Shown here one piece after another: positions 54,201 through 62,503 of a DNA stretch of 64,000 bases (positions are counted from its first letter, which is position 1; each line of letters opens with the position of its first letter). Source of the stretch: Arthrobacter sp. TMP15 (GTDB taxonomy: Bacteria; Actinomycetota; Actinomycetes; Actinomycetales; Micrococcaceae); the NCBI RefSeq assembly GCF_039529835.1, contig NZ_CP154262.1, positions 2,480,001 through 2,544,000 of the forward strand. The letters are read 5' to 3'. The position numbers were made by a program, and so were the translations under genes. The notes under the pieces are model-generated. The model had not been told where the DNA came from. It was given only the letters and a program-made list of their open reading frames with translations, and ran no database searches.

Positions 54201-54346
54201 GCGATAGCGTCAAGAACGCTGGTTTTGCCGGCTCCGGTGGAACCGTTGAGAAGGAACAGTCCTTGGGCGCCCAGCTTGTCAAAATCAACAATTTCACGGC
54301 CTGCAAAGGGACCAAAGGCTTGAATTTCTAAGCGGTGGATCCTCAC
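51254..54346 (-). CDS. sbcC: SbcC exonuclease subunit (SMC-like ATPase)
   Basis: The 1030-residue protein has Walker A GSTGAGKTSVLDAIAYALYG near residue 35, two long coiled-coil arms around a zinc hook CQVC near 535, the ABC signature TLSGGESFMASLALALG near 920 and Walker B LFVDEGFGSLDED near 955. With SbcD it forms the SbcCD (Mre11/Rad50-like) nuclease that opens hairpins and processes DNA ends. The GTG start overlaps the sbcD stop by four bases. Confidence 0.95.
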   Translation of the reverse strand: MRIHRLEIQAFGPFAGREIVDFDKLGAQGLFLLNGSTGAGKTSVLDAIAYALYGRVPGARQGAQNQLRSHHAAEGVVPEVVCEFSAGGRRLEVRRSPEWMRPLKRGTGTTREQASTQLREKTAAGWEVKSARNDESAAEIQDLLGMNMAQFTKVVLLAQGDFAAFLRASAEERQVLLQKLFGTDVYKDLENRLATDSKTAQLAVAAGLGELAATEQLARGQAAPVLAANAAQVAEKNTTSNEPEASGGVEFNELHGSELFEILRVGLALGVDRAMKRAKEFEAESESLVNAVAEAESRSSRHKAFATAVAERERLEHLGQTALQWRHQQEQHHQAQVLAAVLATAKRTGSESERAQRRVAAATAIFDGNDIAGALLGQPAHAAEISDLERYDRELSTRLGTVDGALPDEARLLQKTADLIKGEKALAAALTHQDEQASSASAAKKRLSQVLQSQEKLRPVAQTMEHSSQDAAQAQVLVVAIEEHQRQNHKVSELAVAEANAREVALSAKERWLGAFNDRLNHVAGELAANLVDGEPCQVCGSKVHPAPSPLAGSGADLVRAEKVAKSAFEAAEGLAVTAGTQLAEAKNRLVVLAERGGESDLQETKDRVQRATLAHGQATEAASELAALSSEAVGLQIRIDQAQTEMLAATGQAASLGAGTAAVGEEIALLQEHLAVVRDGYESLLKRRTALVQAQIPGQELLGAVRNRATAEAAKEDAADALEQALADSAFDDVEAVQAALLTPAAAAALDKDIKGHARAVAVNADRLAMPEIIAAQVEVDANIGAPSGEVLAELAQGARHAQTKAREGALALGLALSAAEQLRNTAAAFQELERVVAPLREKARMLAGLSETVRGLGDNNLKMTLTSYVLAARLEQVAEAASTRLATMSDARYTLRHSDAKSGNKKSGLGLEVVDQWTGMSRDTATLSGGESFMASLALALGLSDVVQYESGGLDIETLFVDEGFGSLDEDSLEQVMEALESLRDGGRMVGLVSHVEQMKQRIPLHLHVNKGRHGSTLELRMAGAAAP

Positions 54347-55521
54347 AATGCACTCTCCTGTTCCCGCACGCCGGCCAACGCAGCCCGCAGAATTTGCTGT
54401 TCATCATCACTGGCGCTTCGGTGGCGCACATGATCAAGGAAGCCGCAGCACAACTCCAACTCGTCAGTGGCCTGGGCAATGCGATCGCCATAGCTTTGCT
54501 GCTCGGGGTTCCGGGGCGTTTCGGGGGCAAACATCAGAACCAGTGTGTGTTCAAAGCGTGTCCGTAACCGATCCATAGCCAGTTCCGGACTGTCATTGTC
54601 CGTAAGGGTGATTTGGCAGTAATTCCCTTCGTCCTGGGAGAATGCTTCGCTGCTCAGTAGCTCATCAATCTTCCCGGACAGGATACTCAAGGCGCGTTCC
54701 GGATCCCACTGAACTTTCCGCACCTCACCGAGTCCACTGGCTGTTATCTCTAACAGCCATGCACCCTTTCTATGCCTGGCTTCGGAAAAAGAGTAGGGCA
54801 GTGGTGAGCCACTGTAGCGAACAGACTCGCTCAGTATTTGTGGCCCGTGTAGATGGCCAAGTGCCGTGTAAGTGAACGGTTCGAAGAGGTCAAGAGGGAC
54901 AGCGCCCACTCCCCCAACTGACAACTCACGCTCACTGGCGGAGGAGACTCCACCGCTGGCGAATGTATGTGCCAACACAACTGAGGCCGTCCCTGGTGCA
55001 CGCGTGGCCAGATCGGCGGCGATCAGCTTCACGGCTGCTTCGGTGACGCTAAAGTGCGTCCCATTTTCAACGTCAAGCTCCTCCGCCACCAGCCGAGGTT
55101 CAAGGAACGGAATCCCGTAAATTGCCACCTGAGTGGTGTTGTCTGGGCCGGCGTCATTGCCCATAAGTGGAAGTAGCACAGGTGTTGCCAGATCGCTCAG
55201 GCGCGTGCGCAAATGCACTCCTGCGCGCTCCAGCAAACGGCCACCAAAGCCGAGTCTGCTGGCGGAGTCGTGATTACCACTTGTAACAACCACTTGTACC
55301 CCTGCGGCGTTGAGCCTAGCCAGGATCTCATCAAATAAGTTCACTACGTCAACGCTGGGCAAAGCACGGTCATAGACGTCGCCGGCAACCAAAACGACGT
55401 CGACGTTTTCCGTGATGACGGTTTCCAGAAGCTGGTCGGCAAAACGCCGTTGGGCGGCAAGTGTGCCAATGCCGTGGAACGACCTGCCCAAATGCCAGTC
55501 TGAGGTGTGTAGTAGCTTCAT
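54343..55521 (-). CDS. sbcD: SbcD exonuclease subunit (Mre11-like)
   Basis: The 392-residue nuclease starts MKLLHTSDWHLGRSFHG with the first metal site, then VLVAGDVYDRALPS near 50, VTSGNHDSASRLG near 90, LAHTFASGG and ALGHLHGPQ near 235. It provides the Mn-dependent 3'-5' exonuclease and endonuclease activity of SbcCD. ATG 55521 matches the family start; the open frame extends 20 codons further without homology. Confidence 0.95.
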   Translation of the reverse strand: MKLLHTSDWHLGRSFHGIGTLAAQRRFADQLLETVITENVDVVLVAGDVYDRALPSVDVVNLFDEILARLNAAGVQVVVTSGNHDSASRLGFGGRLLERAGVHLRTRLSDLATPVLLPLMGNDAGPDNTTQVAIYGIPFLEPRLVAEELDVENGTHFSVTEAAVKLIAADLATRAPGTASVVLAHTFASGGVSSASERELSVGGVGAVPLDLFEPFTYTALGHLHGPQILSESVRYSGSPLPYSFSEARHRKGAWLLEITASGLGEVRKVQWDPERALSILSGKIDELLSSEAFSQDEGNYCQITLTDNDSPELAMDRLRTRFEHTLVLMFAPETPRNPEQQSYGDRIAQATDELELCCGFLDHVRHRSASDDEQQILRAALAGVREQESAL

Positions 55522-55602
55522 GCCTCCACGGTATCGGAGGCCGCTGACATTCCCAGATTGGCCTGCCCGGAAGTTGCCCACGGTGAGAGTGCTGAGGGTG
55601 GG

Positions 55603-55965
55603 TTAGCGGCTCTTCTTTTCAACTGTGATTGTTTCAACGGCGGCAATATTCGCCAGCTTGGAACCGTAAATAACGGCAGTGAGCAACAAAGCGCATGCCA
55701 GTAGGGCCATGATGATCTGAGTATTGGGTGAGTCTAAAAAGAGCAGCCCTGCCAGTGAGATTGCAGCAGCAGCAATCCCACTGACCCACATGGACTGAAC
55801 CGCTGCGCCGTGCCCAGCCTGCCACGTTTCTTCATCAACCATGGTCTTGGCCGTCCGGATACCCACGAATGGATTTCTTTTGATTTTACCTAAGGCGCAG
55901 GCATGGTTGAGCCCGGCAATCCCAAGTGAACACAGGGCAAGAAGTAGGAGGGAGAAGATCAGCAT
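55603..55965 (-). CDS. SdpI/YhfL-family membrane protein
   Basis: The 120-residue protein has three membrane segments and the motif IKRNPFVGIRTAKTMVDEETWQAGH near residues 28-52, which marks the SdpI/YhfL family. In Bacillus SdpI gives immunity to the SdpC toxin, but many members stand alone, as here, and no sdpC-like gene is adjacent. Confidence 0.85.
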   Translation of the reverse strand: MLIFSLLLLALCSLGIAGLNHACALGKIKRNPFVGIRTAKTMVDEETWQAGHGAAVQSMWVSGIAAAAISLAGLLFLDSPNTQIIMALLACALLLTAVIYGSKLANIAAVETITVEKKSR

Positions 55966-56046
55966 CTTTTAACAGTAGCCGTAAACGGATCTAGCCACTT
56001 CACCGAAAATTCAGCGTGCGCACCATCACCGGCAAGAAGGAGTTGG

Positions 56047-57057
56047 TTACTTCTTCGGTGCGTCAAAAAAGGCTTGAGCATCGCTACTTCCTGTTCCATC
56101 TCCTGTCTCGGGGGCGCTTTTGTTGCCGGCACCTGTCGCTGTTGTGGCGTCCGGCCCAACCGCTGTTGGGTTAACCGCTGTCAGGTTAGTCGGTGTCGGG
56201 ATAACCGCCGGTGCCTCATAGCTGTCCAGTGCTTCCTCCGTCACCGGTGCTTCCAGAAACACCGGGGTGCCGGTTGCTGCGATGGGGGCATCGGCGTCGT
56301 CCATCAGGACATCAGTTCTCAGCGACTTCGAGGGAGCAATAGAGCGATAGATGGCGGCGGCCAATGCGGCACCAAACAGCGGTGCCAGCCAGAACAGCCA
56401 CAACTGGCCCAATGCCCAGGAATCAGCCAGGAACACCACGGAAGTTGCGCGCGCCGGGTTCAGCGAACCATTGCTCAGCGGCATGGTGATCCCCACAGCT
56501 ACGGCAAACGCCAAACCAACCGCAACCGGACCCAACGTTGTCTTATTCCCTGGCGAAGTGACACCCAGGATCATTGCTGTCAGCACGCCTACAGCCACGA
56601 TTTCCACAATTAGCACCCCGATCATGGGCACCTGAGAGGGGGAATGCGCATCAAAACCGTTGGCCAAGGCGCCGAAAAGCTCGGCGGTTTTAGGTGTGGC
56701 CCCGGCCGGCATGACCTGCATCAGGGCCAACCAAATCGCTGATGCCAGCAACCCACCAACAGTCTGCGCCACCACGTACAAAGCCATAGCGGAGAACTTC
56801 AGCCGCCCCGCCACAGCCATACCAAGTGAAAACGCCGGGTTGAAATAGCCGTTGGAAATGTGGCCGAAGGAGATGATCGCGGCAACCATCGCTAACCCGT
56901 AGGCGAACCCAACGGTGGATCCTGTGCCTCCAGAACTAAACAGCGCCGTGCCCAATCCTGCGAACACGATGAAAAAGCTGCCGAGTCCCTCAATGGCAAC
57001 ACGGATACTGAGCGGGTAGGCATGCACCGGGGCCGCAGCCGTTCCAGTTGTAGTCAT
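56047..57057 (-). CDS. aquaporin-family channel (MIP) with long C-terminal tail
   Basis: The 336-residue protein has six membrane segments and both NPA boxes, NGYFNPAFSLGMAV near residue 70 and NGSLNPARATSV near 197, so it forms a water or small-solute channel. The last about 95 residues form an Ala/Thr/Pro-rich low-complexity tail with acidic clusters, not usual in AqpZ. It is monocistronic. Confidence 0.92.
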   Translation of the reverse strand: MTTTGTAAAPVHAYPLSIRVAIEGLGSFFIVFAGLGTALFSSGGTGSTVGFAYGLAMVAAIISFGHISNGYFNPAFSLGMAVAGRLKFSAMALYVVAQTVGGLLASAIWLALMQVMPAGATPKTAELFGALANGFDAHSPSQVPMIGVLIVEIVAVGVLTAMILGVTSPGNKTTLGPVAVGLAFAVAVGITMPLSNGSLNPARATSVVFLADSWALGQLWLFWLAPLFGAALAAAIYRSIAPSKSLRTDVLMDDADAPIAATGTPVFLEAPVTEEALDSYEAPAVIPTPTNLTAVNPTAVGPDATTATGAGNKSAPETGDGTGSSDAQAFFDAPKK

Positions 57058-57163
57058 GGCGTGAAAAAATCCTTCGGTTGAAAAATGATGAGAACCTTTA
57101 TTGCAGGCAGCGCGTCATGTGCCGCACCACTCGGGGCAGAGCAGGCTGTGAGGGCCCATGGGG

Positions 57164-57595
57164 CTAAACACCCAACGCCAATGCACACACTATGGCCGCA
57201 GCCAGAGCAACTATAGCGGCCGAGGCTGTGCGTAACATAAGTGCCGAAGCTCTGATGTGATCGCTGCTCTCAAGCACACCAACACCGGCGTGAAGTTTGC
57301 GGATACGGCTGACTGCGCACAAGACCAAGACCATTGTCATCAACGACGCGACCATAGTACACACGCCCAGTCCAATTACCTGGGCCGAATGACCTGTAGT
57401 AAAAAGCTCTGCCTCGTTGGCCAACAGGGAGTCATTGTTTGCTCCTGTTAATGCCCCCAACCAGCCACGCCAAATAAACACGTCGGCAATAACGGCGCTG
57501 ATGACTGTCCGGCGCCACGACAGGGCCGTGCGTTCCGGCTGCAACCCGGGATCGCCAGCAGTAGGCGCAGGGCCGTCGGGGAAAGCTGCGCTCAC
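57164..57595 (-). CDS. DUF202 membrane protein
   Basis: The 143-residue protein has the DUF202 start GLQPERTALSWRRTVISA near residue 20 and three membrane segments. GTG 57595 overlaps or nearly touches the stop of the upstream DUF202 gene, so they are co-translated. Confidence 0.85.
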   Translation of the reverse strand: MSAAFPDGPAPTAGDPGLQPERTALSWRRTVISAVIADVFIWRGWLGALTGANNDSLLANEAELFTTGHSAQVIGLGVCTMVASLMTMVLVLCAVSRIRKLHAGVGVLESSDHIRASALMLRTASAAIVALAAAIVCALALGV

Positions 57596-57596
57596 G

Positions 57597-57953
57597 CTAC
57601 GGCCGGATCAAAATCAGCACGGCAAAAATGATGGCGGCTATGGACACCACCACTGTCATTCCCAGCATCAGCCAGGAATGTGGCAGTTCAAGTCCTTTGC
57701 GCATGGCCAGTTCTTGGTGCGCCCAGCGTCGGTAGCTGACGATGGCAAGCACTGCACCGATCATTGCCAAAACCATACAAAGGATGATGCGGATCAGCGG
57801 AGGGGCAATCTCCGGTGCCAGTTGGTCGATAGCCACAGCACCAGCCAAAAGTGCCAAAGCGGTTCGAACCCAGGCCAAAAATGTTCGTTCGTTGGCTAGT
57901 GAAAAACGGTAGTCGGGGGTCTTCCCCGTCCTTCGCCAAGCAGGTTCGCGCAT
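57597..57953 (-). CDS. DUF202 membrane protein (YidH-like)
   Basis: The protein starts MREPAWRRTGKTPDYRF, then SLANERTFLAWVRTALALLAG, the core YidH pattern, with three membrane segments. ATG 57953 is preferred because AGGAG lies four to five bases upstream; in-frame upstream codons (57965, 57968) lack a binding site. Function unknown; pairs of DUF202 genes are common in actinobacteria. Confidence 0.85.
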   Translation of the reverse strand: MREPAWRRTGKTPDYRFSLANERTFLAWVRTALALLAGAVAIDQLAPEIAPPLIRIILCMVLAMIGAVLAIVSYRRWAHQELAMRKGLELPHSWLMLGMTVVVSIAAIIFAVLILIRP

Positions 57954-58041
57954 GGGTCTCCTCATCAAAACCGGGGCGATTGCCCAGAGTCAAGTCTACT
58001 CGGCCCCATGGATGTCTCCGTGAGCCGGTAAATTAGAAGGC

Positions 58042-59148
58042 ATGACTATTCCAGCAGGCCCCGTCAGTACGCCACCGACAGATTTTGCCACCCGCGTTCA
58101 GGGCACACTCATGGGCGGCGCTCTCGGTGACGCCTTCGGCTACCTGGTTGAATTTGATTCATTGGCGGAGATTGCAGCCAAGTACGGCCCAGCTCTGCTT
58201 GTTGATCTTTCCCAGGCTCGCTCCGCTGCACATTTTTCTGATGACACCCAGATGACGTTGTACACGCTTGATGGTTTGCTGGATGTTTTGGAATGGGCCA
58301 ACCAGGGCGTGGGCGCTGATATCAATGCCTGCCAGTGGCTGGCTTACCTGCGGTGGTTGAAAACCCAAGACATTGCTACGGCCGAGCATGCCCCCGCGCA
58401 GTCACCACGCTGGATAGATAGCCAAAGTGTGCTCCACCATCAGCGGCACCCGGGCAATGCTTGCATCACCGCTCTAGCAACAGGAGAGATGGGCACCACG
58501 TTCCGTCCCGTGAACCCGGAATCGAAGGGTTGCGGAACCGTCATGCGTTCGGCTCCTTACGGTTTGTTGCCTAATTTGGAGGCTGAAACCATCTACAAGA
58601 TCAGCTCCGATGCGGCTTCTCTAACCCACGGCCACCCGTCTGCCCGCCAATCAGCTGGGGCTTTTAGCTGGCTTATCCACCAACTTGTCATAGGTGGACT
58701 CTCGCTGCGTGCAGCTGCCGAATCCGCTCTGGCTCGTGCCGTGGCAGAAACGGGTGCAGATCCGCACCTACTCTCCCGCTTGGAAACAGCGCTGCTGCTG
58801 TCCCTGCCCACTCATGACGCGAACGACGCCGTCATCCTGACAGGAGATGCCCTCACCGATGCACTGGGGCTGGGCTGGGTGGGCGAAGAGGCAATGGCTG
58901 TGGCCTTGTACAGCGTCCTAGTCACCTTTGCGAAGGCGCCCTCCCCTGTGGAGCATTTCTTGCTCGCCATCCGATTGGCTGCCAATCACAGCGGTGACAG
59001 CGACTCAACGGCTTCCATCGCCGGGAACATCCTGGGGGCGTTTTACGGCGAGGCCGCTTTGCCGCCTTCGTGGTTGGCGTTGTGTGAGGCCCCTCATCTC
59101 ATCCGTCATCTAGGTGCTGAGTTCATCAAGCTCACCACCGGGCACTAG
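58042..59148 (+). CDS. ADP-ribosylglycohydrolase family protein (DraG-like)
   Basis: The 368-residue protein shows LMGGALGDAFGYLVEF near 25, the metal-binding AHFSDDTQMTLYT near 65, GCGTVMRSAPYGLLP near 165 and NHSGDSDSTASIAGN near 315, the full dinuclear Mg site of DraG-type hydrolases. It removes ADP-ribose from a protein, nucleic acid or small molecule. No ADP-ribosyltransferase gene is adjacent, so the target is unknown. Confidence 0.92.
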   Translation: MTIPAGPVSTPPTDFATRVQGTLMGGALGDAFGYLVEFDSLAEIAAKYGPALLVDLSQARSAAHFSDDTQMTLYTLDGLLDVLEWANQGVGADINACQWLAYLRWLKTQDIATAEHAPAQSPRWIDSQSVLHHQRHPGNACITALATGEMGTTFRPVNPESKGCGTVMRSAPYGLLPNLEAETIYKISSDAASLTHGHPSARQSAGAFSWLIHQLVIGGLSLRAAAESALARAVAETGADPHLLSRLETALLLSLPTHDANDAVILTGDALTDALGLGWVGEEAMAVALYSVLVTFAKAPSPVEHFLLAIRLAANHSGDSDSTASIAGNILGAFYGEAALPPSWLALCEAPHLIRHLGAEFIKLTTGH

Positions 59149-59209
59149 GTCCACTTGTCTAGTAGCTGTTCTTATGAACCGATGCTTTGCGCGGAACGCT
59201 TCTTGCGTT

Positions 59210-60208
59210 CTAGCCGATCATCTGTATAAATTCGCCCTCTGAGAGCACTTCAATGCCTTGACCTCTGCGCTGGAGCTCAAGTACCCGCTGAGCTTTTGAG
59301 GTGAGTCTGCCGCTGCGCAAATCAGTTGCGGTAAAACCGCTACCCACCACAAGCACAGTTGTCTTCAGCGTCACGCTGCTTGCGCATTGCGCACCGTAGC
59401 CGGCAGCCCTGATTTTCGCTTCGGGTCTGCCCAGTCCAATGTCCCCTGTGAACACCAACGTCTGCCCAAACAGCGGGTGGGAAACATCGGCTTCCGGGTT
59501 CGGCACTGGGTTGGGGCCCTCCGTTGACCAGCTGGAACGGCCATTACGGGCGGTCCCATTGGCCAGCCCCTCCTTCATCTCAGCTATTTTCGCCAATGCC
59601 GAACGCGTCGCCTTCGAGATTTGATCCGTTTGCGGGTTGTAAGCCTCGATGCGTGGCATGGCGAGTTTCATTGATTCAAAAACACCGCGAATCGAAGCCA
59701 CGTCATGTTTGGCAGCAATGTCCACCATGATTCCGGCGCACGCCCGGGCATCTTCAACGGCGTCGTGGTGGTTCAGTAGCGGCACACCGGCAGCCTCGGC
59801 CACAAACGGTAGCGAATAGGACGGTAACGAATAATTTTTCCGCGACAAAATCACCGTGCACGCGTAATCAAAGGCTGGCGCGGGCATCCCAGAGACTTCC
59901 GCGGCCGAACGAATAACGCCGATGTCGAAGGCTGCGTTGTGCGCCACAAGGGCGTCGTCACCAATAAAGTGCTGTACTTCTGGGAACACCGCGGCGAAGC
60001 GAGGTGAGCTTGCTACGGCATCTGGGGTGATGCCGTGAATGCTGATATTGCGGGAGTCGAAGTGGTCGTGACCTTCCGGGGGCCGCATGAGCCAGTACCC
60101 CTCATCAACCACCACCCCACCACGAACCTTCGTCAAACCGACGGAGCAAGGCGATCCCCTAAATCCGTTGGCGGTTTCAAAATCAATTGCAGTAAAGTCC
60201 AGTGCCAC
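59210..60208 (-). CDS. DEDDh exonuclease with C-terminal BRCT domain
   Basis: The 332-residue protein starts with the exonuclease box I FTAIDFETANG, has ALVAHNAAFDIGVIRS near 85 (box II) and HHDAVEDARACAG near 145 (box III, DEDDh type). The C-terminal about 80 residues (GQTLVFTGDIGLGRPEAKIRAAGYG...) match a BRCT domain as in NAD-dependent DNA ligases. The combination is typical of actinobacterial DNA polymerase III epsilon-like repair exonucleases. Confidence 0.92.
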   Translation of the reverse strand: MALDFTAIDFETANGFRGSPCSVGLTKVRGGVVVDEGYWLMRPPEGHDHFDSRNISIHGITPDAVASSPRFAAVFPEVQHFIGDDALVAHNAAFDIGVIRSAAEVSGMPAPAFDYACTVILSRKNYSLPSYSLPFVAEAAGVPLLNHHDAVEDARACAGIMVDIAAKHDVASIRGVFESMKLAMPRIEAYNPQTDQISKATRSALAKIAEMKEGLANGTARNGRSSWSTEGPNPVPNPEADVSHPLFGQTLVFTGDIGLGRPEAKIRAAGYGAQCASSVTLKTTVLVVGSGFTATDLRSGRLTSKAQRVLELQRRGQGIEVLSEGEFIQMIG

Positions 60209-60284
60209 CTTTCAAGGTTACTCCCCGGCTCTGACACGGAACGCATCGGGAGTGCCGCATCACACGCACCGCCCGGGAGAAACG

Positions 60285-60974
60285 CTACGGTGTGGCGCGC
60301 CGGAGCGTTGTAAATGCTGCCGCTGCCAACACCACCACAAAAAGGAATGCTATGGCCCCGATGGACAACGGTGTGAGGGTAATGGTCCATGCCCCCACTG
60401 CTGGCCACCAACCAGAGAGGGTGATTAATGCGATGGCACCGACAAGCAGCACGGCCAGTGAGAGGAACATAATGAGCGTTCCCGTTGCCTGCCAGCGCTT
60501 GTAGACGGTGGCTCCCCAGAACCCGAGGAGAAACAAGAACATCATCATCACAAAGTAAAAGAACCATTGGATGCCCCACGGCTGATTTGCGACCCACGAG
60601 ATAGCGAACATGTATCCGTGCAGCCCCCACCCATTCGTGGCCTGTTCCACAAAACCAAGCACTACGTACAGGCCTGCAATCACGGCAGCGAGGGCTGTGA
60701 ACAGTCCCACCGTCCCTAGGAAAAAGTTCCGGCGGCTCACACTCAGGCCTTGCGAGAACGGAAAACACAAGGTCAGCGATTGGATGCCTAGACCGAAGAA
60801 ATACCACATAACGGCTTGACCAGCGCCGGAGTACTTAACCTCAACCGTGTTTGGTATCAGCGCCCAGATCACCACACTCAGCAGAAACGAGCTGCCAATA
60901 ATGACCGCTGGAATACCCAAAAAAGTCCACTTGTTAATGAGTTGCATCCTGGCAACTCCCAATGCCCGGTTCAT
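60285..60974 (-). CDS. ABC transporter permease protein
   Basis: The 229-residue protein has six membrane segments and no known motif, but it lies behind an ABC ATPase with start/stop overlap, so it is the membrane partner. Cysteine- and Trp-rich loops are of no clear meaning. Substrate unknown. Confidence 0.85.
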   Translation of the reverse strand: MNRALGVARMQLINKWTFLGIPAVIIGSSFLLSVVIWALIPNTVEVKYSGAGQAVMWYFFGLGIQSLTLCFPFSQGLSVSRRNFFLGTVGLFTALAAVIAGLYVVLGFVEQATNGWGLHGYMFAISWVANQPWGIQWFFYFVMMMFLFLLGFWGATVYKRWQATGTLIMFLSLAVLLVGAIALITLSGWWPAVGAWTITLTPLSIGAIAFLFVVVLAAAAFTTLRRATP

Positions 60975-61945
60975 CACTTTGCTCCTGTCACGGTCTTGAG
61001 GTCCGTCTCTGGCCCTCCCTGAACACGGCCGCCGTGCGGACGCCCGTGCTGTGGCGGCGCGTTCATAACCCGCCCGGCCTCAAGAGTTTTTCCAATCACA
61101 ATCTGCTGAAGTGACACCGCACCCAATTCCAAGCCTAATTCCTTTGCCTCACGGCGTTCATCCAGCGAGAGCGCACCATCAATGGTCAAAGAGGCGATCC
61201 CCCCAAGTGACTCCCTATGTATGACAGCGCGCCCGGCGGCAAAGGATTCAACTGCGGCACTGGCCCCGGAAACATTGACGGCGGAACCACGAATGTTCTC
61301 GGCATCGTCATCGACAAGAATGCGGCCCTTATCAATAATGATGACGTGTTCTAGAAGATTCGCCACCTCATCGATCAAGTGAGATGAGAGCACAATTGTG
61401 CGCGGGTACTGGCTGTAGTCGGCCAGCAACCGGTCGTAGAAAAGCGCCCTGGCCACGGCATCTAGACCCAAATAGGGTTCGTCAAAGAATGTCAGTTCAG
61501 CTCTGGATGCCAGGCCAATGATGATGCCCACTGCCGAAAGTTGGCCGCGTGAGAGCTTCTTGATGCGCCGCTTCAGTGGCAGTCCAAAGTCTTCTGCAAG
61601 CTGCATCGCCAGCTCGTTATTCCAGTTCCGGTAGAACAGAGCGGCGGCCCTGAAAGCATGAAGCGGTTTGAAATCATCCGGATACTTTTGTGATTCGCGG
61701 ATGAAACAAATCCGGCTCAGGACTTTCTCGTTTTCGTAGGGGTGCTCACCGAAAACCGTAACCTCACCAGAGGAAGCAAAGCCTTGAGCGGTCAAAATGG
61801 ACATGAGAGTCGTCTTGCCGGCACCGTTACGGCCAAGCAAACCGTAGATCTTGTCCCGCTCCAGGGTGAGGCTAACGCCGTCGAGCGCCTTAACATGGCG
61901 GTACTCCCGACACAGATCTTTCACGCTCACAATGGGATCACTCAT
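60974..61945 (-). CDS. ABC transporter ATP-binding protein
   Basis: The 323-residue ATPase has Walker A GLLGRNGAGKTTL near 35, a signature-like KLSRGQLSAVGI near 130 and Walker B LTFFDEPYLGLDA near 155. A C-terminal extension of about 100 residues follows. It works with the downstream permease and is probably controlled by the GntR protein encoded upstream, a YtrA-type arrangement that often responds to cell-envelope stress. Confidence 0.92.
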   Translation of the reverse strand: MSDPIVSVKDLCREYRHVKALDGVSLTLERDKIYGLLGRNGAGKTTLMSILTAQGFASSGEVTVFGEHPYENEKVLSRICFIRESQKYPDDFKPLHAFRAAALFYRNWNNELAMQLAEDFGLPLKRRIKKLSRGQLSAVGIIIGLASRAELTFFDEPYLGLDAVARALFYDRLLADYSQYPRTIVLSSHLIDEVANLLEHVIIIDKGRILVDDDAENIRGSAVNVSGASAAVESFAAGRAVIHRESLGGIASLTIDGALSLDERREAKELGLELGAVSLQQIVIGKTLEAGRVMNAPPQHGRPHGGRVQGGPETDLKTVTGAK

Positions 61946-62346
61946 AGCGCGCCTGCTTTCTTACTGCTTAGTTTTTCTCCACTTGCGCTCTCCGCTTCAC
62001 GTATCAGCATGGCCTGCAACTGCTGTGAGTCGATGCCCAGTTTGGTGGCTTCCCTAGCTAGTGGGCGGAGAAATTGTTCGTAAAAGTCGTCCTTGCGCCG
62101 TTCAACAAGCACGGCACGCGCACCGGTGGCAACAAACATGCCGATTCCTCGTTTCTTGTAGAGAATTCCGTCGTCAACAAGCCGGTTCACGCCCTTGGCA
62201 GCGGTGGCAGGGTTGATTCTGTGGAAAGCGGCAAACTCATTGGTAGAGGGCACTTGTGCTTCTTCGGCCACGAGACCGTCCACAATGTCGTTTTCAACCA
62301 TCTGAGCAATCTGCACATAGATCGGTCTACTCTCATCTATCACCAA
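61942..62346 (-). CDS. GntR-family regulator, YtrA subfamily
   Basis: The 134-residue protein has a GntR winged helix (PIYVQIAQMVENDIVDGLV, then QVPSTNEFAAFHRINPATAAKGVNRLVDDGILYKKRG) and a short C-terminal helical tail, typical of YtrA-type repressors of ABC operons. It is first in a three-gene operon with four-base overlaps. Confidence 0.92.
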   Translation of the reverse strand: MVIDESRPIYVQIAQMVENDIVDGLVAEEAQVPSTNEFAAFHRINPATAAKGVNRLVDDGILYKKRGIGMFVATGARAVLVERRKDDFYEQFLRPLAREATKLGIDSQQLQAMLIREAESASGEKLSSKKAGAL

Positions 62347-62388
62347 GACACCTCCGTCAAACCGTCAATCAAGTAACTTTGCCGCCTC

Positions 62389-62417
62389 ATTGGTTCATTA
62401 CTCATGCAACTAACCAT
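62389..62417. promoter_or_regulatory. imperfect inverted repeat upstream of the GntR/ABC operon
   Basis: TTGGTTCATT and AACTAACCAT are inverted repeats matching at about 7 of 10 positions, separated by eight bases, within the 150-base divergent region. A YtrA-type operator is possible but the match is weak. Confidence 0.3.
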
Positions 62418-62503
62418 ATAACCTTGGATTGACTTGTCAACCCCCAACCTCATCCTTGGGGTGGAGGGATCATTCAGGGAAGTAACGTAATCTTGAGTGC
62501 GTG

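Noticed and set aside
51254-55521. SbcCD as part of a defence island
   Set aside because: Both subunits are full-length housekeeping forms and no other defence gene is nearby.
55603-55965. SdpI as immunity gene of a toxin system
   Set aside because: No SdpC-like toxin or SdpAB maturation gene is adjacent; stand-alone SdpI-family proteins are common.
58042-59148. ADP-ribosylglycohydrolase as antitoxin of a DarTG-type or similar system
   Set aside because: No ADP-ribosyltransferase gene lies next to it, and the protein is of the DraG fold and not a macrodomain.
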